NCBI GenBank assembly: GCA_037968655.1
Contig: JBBKVW010000051.1
Location: 1-54,880 of the forward strand
Direction: 5' to 3'
DNA length: 54,880 nt
Source of the DNA: CAISIP01 sp037968655
Lineage (GTDB): Bacteria > Pseudomonadota > Gammaproteobacteria > Burkholderiales > Burkholderiaceae_C
Below are positions 34,685-42,448 of the stretch, in pieces; the first letter of the stretch is position 1, and every line of letters begins with the position of its first letter. Made by a program: the position numbers and the translations under genes. The notes under the pieces are model-generated. The model was not told where the DNA came from and searched no databases. It saw only the letters and a list, made by a program, of their open reading frames with translations.

Positions 34685-35656
34685 TTAGTGGAATGGTCCG
34701 ATTCGCTTGAGATTGCTGAAATTCATCCAGACAAAAAAAGCCTGACCAACGATGTTCTTGTCGGGAACAAATCCCCAAAAACGGGAATCCATCGAATTGT
34801 CACGGTTGTCGCCCATCATGAAGTAGTGCCCCGGCGGCACCTTGCATACAACGCCCTCGACACTGTAGCGGCAATTGTCGCGATTCGGAAACTCTTCAGC
34901 ACCCGGAATGAATGCCGGCCCCTTGTCGTCGATCAACAGGCGATGGGGCTTTTCACCCAGCGACTCTTCGAACTGCTTCATGTAACGCATCGAATCTTCG
35001 TCAAAGAAGTCGGCAACCGGCTTGAAATCGAGGGCCTGACCGTTGATCGACAGGCGCTTGTTCAGGTAGCTGATTTCATCACCGGGAACACCGACCACGC
35101 GCTTGATGTAGTCCAGGCTGGGACGGGGCGGATAACGAAAAACCATGACATCGCCGCGCTTGGGCGCACTGCCCTCGCTGATCTTGATATTGACGACGGG
35201 AAGGCGCAACCCGTAGTGGAACTTGTTGACGAGGATCAGGTCACCCACCAGCAAGGTCGGAATCATCGAGCCGGATGGAATCTTGAAAGGCTCGTACAGG
35301 AAGGAGCGCAACAGGAAAACGACCAGGATCACCGGGAACAGGCCAGCCGTCCAGTCGAGCCACCACGGTTGCGCCAGCAGTTGGGCCCTGGCCTTCTGGA
35401 CATCGTCGTCGCCGTCGACCTTGCTGACACCCATGCGCTGCAGATCGTCGCGCCGTCGCGCTGTCGACTCCAGTAGTTGCGCCGCAGCGCGCCTGCGTTG
35501 GGGCCAGAAATACAGGCGTTCGGCCAGCCAGTACAAACCGGTGACAAAAACCGCCAGGAACAGCATCAGGGCAAAATTGCCTTCGAGCCTGCCGGTGTAC
35601 CAGGCCGCTGCGTATGCGGCAAATGCCGCCAGGATCAGGGACGTCAGGATCTGCAT
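34685..35656 (-). CDS. lepB: signal peptidase I
   Basis: Inner-membrane protease (323 aa) that cleaves signal peptides. Two N-terminal transmembrane segments flank a cytoplasmic basic loop; the periplasmic catalytic domain has nucleophile S130 in KIPSGSMIPTLL and general base K185 in LDYIKRVVGVPGD, with MMGDNRDNSMDSRFWGFVP near the end. I use ATG 35656, which overlaps the lepA stop as TGATG, instead of TTG 35659. It is likely the processing enzyme for the exported proteins in this window. Confidence 0.97.
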   Translation of the reverse strand: MQILTSLILAAFAAYAAAWYTGRLEGNFALMLFLAVFVTGLYWLAERLYFWPQRRRAAAQLLESTARRRDDLQRMGVSKVDGDDDVQKARAQLLAQPWWLDWTAGLFPVILVVFLLRSFLYEPFKIPSGSMIPTLLVGDLILVNKFHYGLRLPVVNIKISEGSAPKRGDVMVFRYPPRPSLDYIKRVVGVPGDEISYLNKRLSINGQALDFKPVADFFDEDSMRYMKQFEESLGEKPHRLLIDDKGPAFIPGAEEFPNRDNCRYSVEGVVCKVPPGHYFMMGDNRDNSMDSRFWGFVPDKNIVGQAFFVWMNFSNLKRIGPFH

Positions 35657-37467
35657 CAATCGTCCACCTGCAATATTGCAAGGAACGCCTCCTGGGGAAC
35701 TTCCACCGAGCCAATCTGCTTCATTCTTTTCTTGCCTGCTTTTTGCTTCTCGAGAAGCTTACGTTTGCGGCTGATGTCACCGCCATAACACTTGGCCAGC
35801 ACGTTCTTGCGCAGCGCCTTGATTGTCTCACGCGCGATCACGTTGGCCCCGATCGCCGCCTGTATCGCGACGTCGTACATCTGGCGGGAAATGATCTCGC
35901 GCATCTTGGCGACCACGGCCCGGGCCCGGTACTGTGACTGCGAGCGGTGCACGATGATGGACAGGGCGTCGACCTTCTCGCCATTGAGCAAAATGTCCAC
36001 CTTCACCACGTCCGCGGCCCGGTACTCCTTGAATGCATAGTCCATGGATGCATAACCGCGGCTGACCGACTTGAGCTTGTCGAAAAAATCCAGCACGATC
36101 TCGCCCAGCGGCATCTCGTAGGTCAGCATCACCTGGCGCCCGTGATAGGCCATGTTCATCTGCACACCACGCTTCTGATTGGCCAGCGTCATGACGCTTC
36201 CGACATACTCCTGGGGCATATACAGGTGCACGGTGACAACCGGCTCGCGAATTTCCTCAGTCTTGCCAATGTCGGGCAACTTGGACGGGTTCTCGACCAT
36301 GACCACATCACCGCCGATCTTGACAACCTGGTAGACCACACTGGGCGCCGTGGTGATCAGATCCTGATCGAACTCGCGCTCCAACCGCTCCTGCACGATC
36401 TCCATATGCAGCAAGCCAAGAAAGCCGCAGCGAAATCCGAATCCGAGCGCCTGGGACACTTCGGGCTCATAGCGCAGCGATGAGTCGTTGAGCTTGAGCT
36501 TTTCCAGGCTGTCGCGCAAGCCCTCGTACTGATTGGCCTCGGTCGGATAAAGACCGGCAAAAACCTGGGGCTGGATTTCCTTGAAGCCAGGCAACGCCAC
36601 GGTGGCCGTGAATGCCGCCCCACCTGTGCCCGGCTTGATAAGCGTGATGGTGTCGCCCACCTTGGCGGCCTGCAGTTCCCGGATGCCGGCGATGATGTAG
36701 CCGACCTCACCGGCCTCCAGCGACTCACGCGGCTCGTCGGCCGGCGTGAACACGCCAAGGTTGTCGGCGTTGTAGCTGGTGCCGGTGGCCATCATCTTGA
36801 TCCGCTCACCCTTGGCCAGGCGGCCATCGACGACGCGCACCAGCATCACGACGCCGACATAGGTGTCGAACCAGCTGTCGATGATCATTGCCCGCAGGGC
36901 TCCGTCGGCATTGCCGCGTGGCGGCGGTACCTTGGCCACGATTGCCTCGAGTATCTCCTCGACACCCAGGCCGGTCTTGGCCGAACAGGCGATCGCGTCG
37001 GAAGCATCAATGCCGATGACGTCTTCTATTTCCTTGCGCGCGTTTTCAGGATCTGCATTGGGCAGGTCCATCTTGTTGAGTACCGGCACGACCTCGACAC
37101 CAAGATCGAGTGCCGTATAGCAATTGGCAACCGTCTGCGCTTCGACGCCCTGACTGGCGTCGACCACGAGCAATGCGCCTTCACACGCAGAGAGCGATCG
37201 ACTTACCTCGTACGAGAAATCCACGTGGCCCGGCGTGTCGATCAGATTGAGCTGATAGGTCTTGCCATCACGCGCCGCATAGCGCAACGAAGCGGTCTGC
37301 GCCTTGATGGTTATCCCACGCTCTTTCTCGATATCCATCGAGTCCAGAACCTGCGATTGCATGTCGCGCGCAGCGAGTCCGCCGCACGTTTGAATCAAGC
37401 GATCCGCGAGTGTCGATTTGCCGTGATCAATGTGCGCAATGATCGAAAAATTTCTGATGTGATCCAT
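35656..37467 (-). CDS. lepA: elongation factor 4 (LepA)
   Basis: Ribosomal GTPase (603 aa) related to EF-G, implicated in translation quality and 30S biogenesis. G1 is AHIDHGKSTLADRL, with ERGITIKAQTASL, DTPGHVDFSYEV, NKMD and the LepA-specific C-terminus (VYGGDISRKRK-like: CYGGDISRKRKLLEKQKAGKKRMK). The family start is ATG 37467 (MDHIRNFSIIAHIDHGK); TTG 37470 is adjacent. No Shine-Dalgarno is visible, and an intrinsic terminator points into its leader about 45 bases upstream. It heads the leftward lepA-to-nagZ series. Confidence 0.97.
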   Translation of the reverse strand: MDHIRNFSIIAHIDHGKSTLADRLIQTCGGLAARDMQSQVLDSMDIEKERGITIKAQTASLRYAARDGKTYQLNLIDTPGHVDFSYEVSRSLSACEGALLVVDASQGVEAQTVANCYTALDLGVEVVPVLNKMDLPNADPENARKEIEDVIGIDASDAIACSAKTGLGVEEILEAIVAKVPPPRGNADGALRAMIIDSWFDTYVGVVMLVRVVDGRLAKGERIKMMATGTSYNADNLGVFTPADEPRESLEAGEVGYIIAGIRELQAAKVGDTITLIKPGTGGAAFTATVALPGFKEIQPQVFAGLYPTEANQYEGLRDSLEKLKLNDSSLRYEPEVSQALGFGFRCGFLGLLHMEIVQERLEREFDQDLITTAPSVVYQVVKIGGDVVMVENPSKLPDIGKTEEIREPVVTVHLYMPQEYVGSVMTLANQKRGVQMNMAYHGRQVMLTYEMPLGEIVLDFFDKLKSVSRGYASMDYAFKEYRAADVVKVDILLNGEKVDALSIIVHRSQSQYRARAVVAKMREIISRQMYDVAIQAAIGANVIARETIKALRKNVLAKCYGGDISRKRKLLEKQKAGKKRMKQIGSVEVPQEAFLAILQVDD

Positions 37468-37511
37468 CAACGAGAACGCTTAAGTAATTGAATTCGAAAG
37501 GAGACGCGAAA

Positions 37512-37543
37512 GAAAAAAGGGCGCGTCACAAAATGACGCGCCC
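37512..37543 (-). terminator. rho-independent terminator upstream of lepA
   Basis: On the minus strand GGGCGCGTCA (37543-37534) and TGACGCGCCC (37528-37519) form a perfect 10-bp GC-rich stem with a five-base loop, followed by TTTTTTC (37518-37512). This is a textbook intrinsic terminator for leftward transcription. It would end the rpoE-mucD transcript, but lies 437 bases beyond the mucD stop and only about 45 bases before the lepA ATG. Confidence 0.9.
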
Positions 37544-37979
37544 TGAACCAACAATCATTGGCAACTGCGATAGTTGGAACTTCATTGTAGGCAAAAAGGC
37601 CAAAATGCCCAGTCCCATCGCAGCAAAAACAAGTCGTTGCAGGGCAGCAACAGGAAATTTATTCACAGCTTATTCACAAGCGCTGCGGACGATCACTGAA
37701 CAACGTGTGGGTGATCTGTGGATCGGCTGTGGGGCATTTCGAAACCATCCCACATGGTGAACTTGGAGCCAAGTCATATGACCAAATCATCGTTTAAACC
37801 GGCGCCATTCTACCCAAAATCGCAGATGCCCGACTTAAGTCAGTGACTACAAACTTAACCTGAGGGATTTTGGCCTAGCCGAAATTGGTTTGGAAGCAGG
37901 GTCTGGTCGCGGCAATCCAACAAATAACCCGCAATTCATTCGGATATTCGGGGCTTGCCACGCGGTCAGTGAGGGCAAT
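37544..37979. other. mucD-lepA intergenic region, gene-free, with DnaA-box-like repeats
   Basis: 436 bases with no credible ORF on either strand and no tRNA-like fold that I can recognise. Contents: the two TTATTCACA boxes (annotated separately), imperfect reverse-orientation boxes at 37706-37714 and 37717-37725, and two plus-strand GAACTT elements (37577-37582, 37759-37764), each 17 bases before CCAAA. Some related genomes carry a glutaredoxin gene between mucD and lepA; I see no remnant of it. Confidence 0.6.
37659..37678 (+). repeat. tandem DnaA-box-like sites (TTATTCACA twice)
   Basis: TTATTCACA occurs at 37659-37667 and 37670-37678, a direct repeat with 11-base periodicity, about one helical turn. 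It differs from the DnaA consensus TTATCCACA at one position. Nearby reverse-strand partial matches (TGTGGGTGA, TGTGGATCG) make a small cluster within 67 bases. DnaA binding is inference. Confidence 0.45.
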
Positions 37980-39446
37980 TCACCGGTTCGGTCGAATCAC
38001 CGCGTACTGGACCCAGTCACCACGCCTGTACAGGATATTGATCGGCTTGACGCGATCTGCCTTGGACAAGGCAGACTCGAAGTCCTTCATCGAGTTGACC
38101 TCAAAATTGGCGACTGCAGTGATGATGTCGCCCTCGCGAATGCCAGCGCGCTGGGCCGCATCAGTTGATGCATCGACCTTGACGCCGCCCTTGATCTTGA
38201 GTTCTTTCTTCTGCCCATCGGCCAATTCGCTGACGGTCAGGCCAAGCGCCTGACCTGCCGCAGAGGCTTTCGGCTTGTCCTCTTTGTCGGGAGTCATTTG
38301 CGCCACCTTGTCGGGTTCGACTTCACCTATCGTGATGCTCAACTCCTTGGTGCTTCCGCGCCGAAACACCGTCAGGCTGCTGCGCGTTCCAGGCTTGATA
38401 CTGCCAACCAGTCGCGGCAGATCGCTGTGACGCTCGATGGCCTTGCCCTCGAAGCGCACGATGATGTCTCCGGCTTCGACACCCGCCTTGTCGGCGGGAG
38501 ATCCCGCCTCGACACCGCGTACCAATGCCCCGGCCGGCTTGGCCATGCCAATCGCCTCGGCAACGTCCTTGGTCACCTGGTCGATCTGGACGCCGATGCG
38601 GCCGCGTGAAACCCGACCTGACGTGCGCAGTTGATCGCTGACACGGATCGCCTCGTCCATCGGTATCGCAAATGAAATACCCATGAATCCGCCGGAACGG
38701 GAATAGATCTGGCTATTGATACCGACCACCTCGCCGCGCATGTTGATCAGCGGACCGCCTGAATTTCCCGGGTTGATGGCCACATCGGTCTGGATGAAGG
38801 GCAGATAGTCGCCGGTGTCGCGCTGCTTCGCACTCACAATGCCCGCCGTGACCGTGTTCTTTAGCCCGAACGGCGAGCCGATGGCCATTACCCACTCGCC
38901 GACCTTGAGCCGGTTGACGTCGCCAACCTTGATCGCCGGAAGCCCGCTCGCCTCGATCTTCACGACCGCGACATCAGTGCGCTTGTCGGCTCCGACTATC
39001 CTGGCCTTGAACTCCCGGTCGTCGGTCAGCGTCACCAGCACCTCGTCTGCACCATCGACGACATGCGCGTTGGTCATGATGTAGCCATCGGCGGTAAGAA
39101 TGAAGCCAGAACCTACGCCGCGTGGCTGTTCCTCCTCCTGCGGCTGAGGTCGATTCGACCGCGGTCCCGGCTGGCGCGGCATATTGGGAATTGGTACCCC
39201 GAAACGCCGGAAGAACTCCAGCATTTCTTCATCGATCGGCCCGCCATTGCCCATTCGCGGCCGCGCCGCGACTTTCTCAAGCGTGCGGATATTGACCACC
39301 GATGGTCCAACCTGCTCCACCAGTTCAGTGAAGTCGGGCAGCACCCGCAACTGCGCGCCGGCCGGCGCAATAGGCAGAAATCCGAGCGTGGCCGCCGCTG
39401 CCAAAACCGAAATCCAGCGCGTCACACCCACGTGTTTCCATTGCAT
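37980..39446 (-). CDS. mucD: DegP/HtrA-type periplasmic serine endoprotease (MucD)
   Basis: Envelope-stress protease/chaperone of 488 aa. A signal peptide (about 1-31, ending APAGAQ) precedes a trypsin-like domain with H128 (MTNAHVVDGAD), D158 (KRTDVAVVKI) and S229 (INPGNSGGPL), then two PDZ domains (GRIGVQIDQVTKDVAEAIG and the C-terminal GIREGDIITAVANFEV). I chose ATG 39446 since AAAGGTGGG stands just upstream; ATG 39470 and earlier starts lack this. It is the last gene of the sigma-E operon, which explains stress-regulated expression. Confidence 0.95.
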   Translation of the reverse strand: MQWKHVGVTRWISVLAAAATLGFLPIAPAGAQLRVLPDFTELVEQVGPSVVNIRTLEKVAARPRMGNGGPIDEEMLEFFRRFGVPIPNMPRQPGPRSNRPQPQEEEQPRGVGSGFILTADGYIMTNAHVVDGADEVLVTLTDDREFKARIVGADKRTDVAVVKIEASGLPAIKVGDVNRLKVGEWVMAIGSPFGLKNTVTAGIVSAKQRDTGDYLPFIQTDVAINPGNSGGPLINMRGEVVGINSQIYSRSGGFMGISFAIPMDEAIRVSDQLRTSGRVSRGRIGVQIDQVTKDVAEAIGMAKPAGALVRGVEAGSPADKAGVEAGDIIVRFEGKAIERHSDLPRLVGSIKPGTRSSLTVFRRGSTKELSITIGEVEPDKVAQMTPDKEDKPKASAAGQALGLTVSELADGQKKELKIKGGVKVDASTDAAQRAGIREGDIITAVANFEVNSMKDFESALSKADRVKPINILYRRGDWVQYAVIRPNR

Positions 39447-39540
39447 ATCTACCCACCTTTCAAATTTCATGTTGCTGCCACCACTATCAGCGGTGGATCT
39501 GTTTGATTCGTACGCAAGCGTATTTGCGTTAGTTGGGGAC

Positions 39541-40599
39541 TCATCGCACGCGCTCAAGGCCCAATGCGAACGCCGCCAGTGTGCTGCGTGGCACTTCGCC
39601 TATCACGGTCAACCACCAGTCGCCGGTCTTGTCGTTCAGTCGGCGCGTCAAAGTCTGGGTTGCTCCCAGGCCCATCGAACCCTCATACGCATGTCGGCGC
39701 CGGTCAAAGTTCTCGACAAAAACAGAAACTGACGCCAATCCATCAGAAAATACCCATTGCATGGCGCCCGCTGTCTTGCCCGGTTCCGCGCCAGGCGACG
39801 GCCGCTTGTGACAACTCATGGGTCGAAAACCAGCCACCGGATTGCGCATCGCCCAGCCCTCTGCCGCGGCGGTTGTCTTGACCAGTTCAGGTCGGTCCAC
39901 CCGATAGCCCTCGGTGCTATCCATCATCTGGGTCAATTTGGCGACACTGACCGGTGCGTCCATTTGCAGTTCAGAGAATGCGGCCTGTTCCAGTACCTTG
40001 CCGTCGACGTCCAGCGTTTGCAGCTTCATGACCAGGCCAGTCGTCTTCTCGCTCCAGATGCGGTAGCCGAAGCGCAGGCCATCCTTGGGCTGGAGCTGCA
40101 CTACGTCGGCTTCGAAGCCGGCAACCCGCTCTACGCCGCGCTGCTGGGCACTGTAATACTGGCCTATCGACGAATCGCTTGCACGCAGCAGATCCGGGAA
40201 CAAGCCCAGCGACTCCCGCCGCTCAGCCACCGCAACCTTGCTTGCCGGCAAGAACGTGATGACCTGATCGTTGCGCCGATAGGTGGACCGGGGTTGCCCG
40301 CTCAGGGATTCGACCCGTTCCATCTGCAGATCACCACTGCAGACGTGCCAGATCTTGGCGCTGGACATGTTGGCACCCGCCGACATGACAAAAGTTCCGA
40401 TGTAGGTGCGTTGGCGCGACGCTCCATGCAAGCGTGTCAGCCATTGCGCAATGCCCATCTCGCTGGACGCTGGCTGCGTGGGCGGCTGCGGCGCGCCGGT
40501 CTGAGCCACCGCAGGCGCCAGATACAACGAGGCCAGCATGGCTACAGCGCACAGGCGGCGCAGGCCCAGCACACGGAATTGCATTGCGTGGCGCGACAT
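39541..40599 (-). CDS. rseB: sigma-E regulatory protein RseB/MucB
   Basis: Periplasmic protein (352 aa) that binds the anti-sigma factor and protects it from cleavage until envelope stress or lipid signals release it. There is an N-terminal signal peptide (ending APAVAQ), then a LolA-like domain (ASRQRTYIGTFVMSAG, STYRRNDQVITFLP) and the C-terminal MucB/RseB domain (GWAMRNPVAGFRPM, MQWVFSDGLASVSVFVE). Its start overlaps the rseA stop in TGATG. Order rpoE-rseA-rseB-mucD is conserved. Confidence 0.94.
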   Translation of the reverse strand: MSRHAMQFRVLGLRRLCAVAMLASLYLAPAVAQTGAPQPPTQPASSEMGIAQWLTRLHGASRQRTYIGTFVMSAGANMSSAKIWHVCSGDLQMERVESLSGQPRSTYRRNDQVITFLPASKVAVAERRESLGLFPDLLRASDSSIGQYYSAQQRGVERVAGFEADVVQLQPKDGLRFGYRIWSEKTTGLVMKLQTLDVDGKVLEQAAFSELQMDAPVSVAKLTQMMDSTEGYRVDRPELVKTTAAAEGWAMRNPVAGFRPMSCHKRPSPGAEPGKTAGAMQWVFSDGLASVSVFVENFDRRRHAYEGSMGLGATQTLTRRLNDKTGDWWLTVIGEVPRSTLAAFALGLERVR

Positions 40600-41246
40600 C
40601 AGCGGCCCGGTTGATCGAAAGTAGCGTTGCGCAGGAAGCCCGCCGGCATCTGCAATGCCGATGTTCCGCCAAATTGGCGATGCGCGGCCAGCAGTTCATC
40701 GAGACGCGGGTCGCGTAGCATCACGGGCGGCTCGGAACTGGGCGCCATGGCATTTGCAGCGGAGGGCACAACAGGCGCCACTACCGCCAGCCGAGCCGAC
40801 GGATCCGCTCGGATTTGACCGCTGTGCCAGGCCAATACAGCAACAGCGGTAAGCGACGCAACTGCGGCCAGCCACTTCCAGCGCACCAGCGCATCGTTGG
40901 CGCTGCGATCACCGGCGGCAGACACCGGCATGAACTCCTGACTGGCGACCAACGGAGCCTGCGCAGCTTGACTGTCGGGTCGACTTGCAATGCCAAGCTC
41001 GACATTTGTCTGCTCCGCCTGGCCAAGACGATGGCGCAAGCGCTCGACAAAAAGACGATCGCCGCTGCAATCGGCCAGGTCGCCGCAGCGCAAGGCATCG
41101 CCCATCACGTGGTAGGAATGCCAGGCGGCGCGTGCATCGTCCGACGATGCCATCCAGGCGATGGCCTGCGCCAGTTCGGCGCGGTCCAACTGTCCGTCGA
41201 CCAGCGCCGATATCCGTTCCCTTTTGCCAGGTTCGTCAAGCTGCAT
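40599..41246 (-). CDS. rseA: anti-sigma-E factor RseA
   Basis: Single-pass membrane protein (215 aa) that sequesters RpoE. The N-terminal cytoplasmic sigma-binding domain has ERISALVDGQLDRAELAQAI and WHSYHVMGDALR; a transmembrane helix lies around ALVRWKWLAAVASLTAVAV; the rest is periplasmic and would be cut by DegS/RseP-type proteases on stress. I use ATG 41246 with GAGGA eight bases upstream instead of TTG 41261. It is 21 bases after rpoE. Confidence 0.93.
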   Translation of the reverse strand: MQLDEPGKRERISALVDGQLDRAELAQAIAWMASSDDARAAWHSYHVMGDALRCGDLADCSGDRLFVERLRHRLGQAEQTNVELGIASRPDSQAAQAPLVASQEFMPVSAAGDRSANDALVRWKWLAAVASLTAVAVLAWHSGQIRADPSARLAVVAPVVPSAANAMAPSSEPPVMLRDPRLDELLAAHRQFGGTSALQMPAGFLRNATFDQPGR

Positions 41247-41267
41247 ATTGCATTTCCTCAATCATCA

Positions 41268-41915
41268 TTACCAGCGTTTGCCGCCCTGGTTCTCCAGCAT
41301 CGGCCGAATCCGGGCAGAGACCGCCTCCCGGGCCCGAAAGATGCGCGAACGCACCGTTCCGATCGGGCAATTCATAGCCAGGGCGATCTCTTCATAGCTC
41401 AGGCCTTCAATCTCGCGCAGGATCACGGCTTCGCGCAAATCCGACGGCAACGCCTCCATCGCGGCATTGACAACAGCGCCAATTTCCTTGGCGGCATATG
41501 CCGACTCTGGCGTGTCATCTGCTATTGGTTCATTTCCTGGCCTGGAAGTTTCATCTTCGTCGTCCACCTTGCGCCAGGCTGCTTCCGACACAGTGGGATC
41601 GCGCTTGACGTCCATCAGCGCCTTTTTGGCGGTATTGACGGCTATCCGGTAGAGCCAGGTATAGAACTGCGCATCACCGCGGAACTGGTGTAGCGCCCGG
41701 TAGGCCCGGATAAAAGTCTCCTGGGCGATGTCTTCTACCAGATCGACGTCGCGCACCATGCGACCAATCAGACGCTGAATGCGCCGCTGGTACTTGATCA
41801 CCAGCAGTTCGAACGCATGTTTATCACCTGCGACAGTACGCTCCACCAGCATTCGGTCACTGTCGGGCGAAGCGGCAAGCGCGCTCGCTTCGGGCAGTTC
41901 AGGCCCTGAATTCAT
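41268..41915 (-). CDS. rpoE: RNA polymerase sigma factor RpoE/AlgU (ECF)
   Basis: Extracytoplasmic-stress sigma factor (215 aa). After a 20-residue variable N-terminus come region 2 (AFELLVIKYQRRIQRLIGRM, VEDIAQETFIRAYRAL, FYTWLYRIAVNTAKK) and region 4 (LPSDLREAVILREIEGLSYEEIA, MNCPIGTVRSRIFRAREA). The ATG at 41915 overlaps the upstream small membrane gene in ATGA. Its regulators rseA and rseB and the target-type gene mucD follow in the same direction. Confidence 0.96.
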   Translation of the reverse strand: MNSGPELPEASALAASPDSDRMLVERTVAGDKHAFELLVIKYQRRIQRLIGRMVRDVDLVEDIAQETFIRAYRALHQFRGDAQFYTWLYRIAVNTAKKALMDVKRDPTVSEAAWRKVDDEDETSRPGNEPIADDTPESAYAAKEIGAVVNAAMEALPSDLREAVILREIEGLSYEEIALAMNCPIGTVRSRIFRAREAVSARIRPMLENQGGKRW

Positions 41916-42391
41916 GGACGGGCCTGCCCTCGCCAGTGGCCAGAAGCCGACGCCTGCTCTCCCGCGCCCCGCCCTGCACTGCCATATACGGCGCGCCGCA
42001 AAGCCAACCAATGTTCGGGGCGCTCGGATTGCTGCAACCAGAACCAGCACGATGGCCCACCATGTGGCACAAACCGCAGCAGCAATGACCGCTGCAGGTC
42101 CAGATGCACGGTCACATTACCCGGCAAATGCCCTGCAGGCTGGTTTTCCCAGCACCAGTCCTTGGCGTCCCAGACCAACATGCCGGATTGCGACATGGCT
42201 CCCCATCGCATCGCTGCCAGCGCGGCCGTCAAAGTGAGAAACAATGCAAGCCACGGCCGCCAATCACCGGCGTTGGACACGCCGAACCAGTAAATATCGA
42301 GGGCAATAGCACAAAGCCAGATTGCCAAGGTCCACCGCTTGATCAGTGGGGCCCCGGAAAGCGGATAGGCGATTGATGGCGCAAGGTACAT
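41912..42391 (-). CDS. YgfX-like membrane protein preceding rpoE
   Basis: A 159-aa protein with two hydrophobic helices near the N-terminus (WTLAIWLCAIALDIYWFG and LALFLTLTAALAAMRWG), followed by a tryptophan-rich cytoplasmic part with RSLLLRFVP, WFWLQQS and HWLALRRAVYG. This topology and the final W-ALRRA-Y pattern resemble the YgfX/CptA family, often small cytoskeleton-interacting or toxin-like membrane proteins; the similarity is weak. It is translationally coupled to rpoE by ATGA, and starts 57 bases after fabF. Confidence 0.65.
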   Translation of the reverse strand: MYLAPSIAYPLSGAPLIKRWTLAIWLCAIALDIYWFGVSNAGDWRPWLALFLTLTAALAAMRWGAMSQSGMLVWDAKDWCWENQPAGHLPGNVTVHLDLQRSLLLRFVPHGGPSCWFWLQQSERPEHWLALRRAVYGSAGRGAGEQASASGHWRGQARP

Positions 42392-42448
42392 GTAATGGGG
42401 CTTGCGAGCGCAGTATTCACGGCCACCGGGTGCCTGCGCTGATCGATC

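Noticed and set aside
37544..37979. Replication origin
   Set aside because: DnaA-box-like sites are few, no AT-rich unwinding element or dnaA/dnaN/rpmH genes are near, and the neighbours are ordinary.
39505..39535. Terminator between rseB and mucD
   Set aside because: ACGCAA/TTGCGT can pair, but the stem is short and no U-tract follows on the minus strand.
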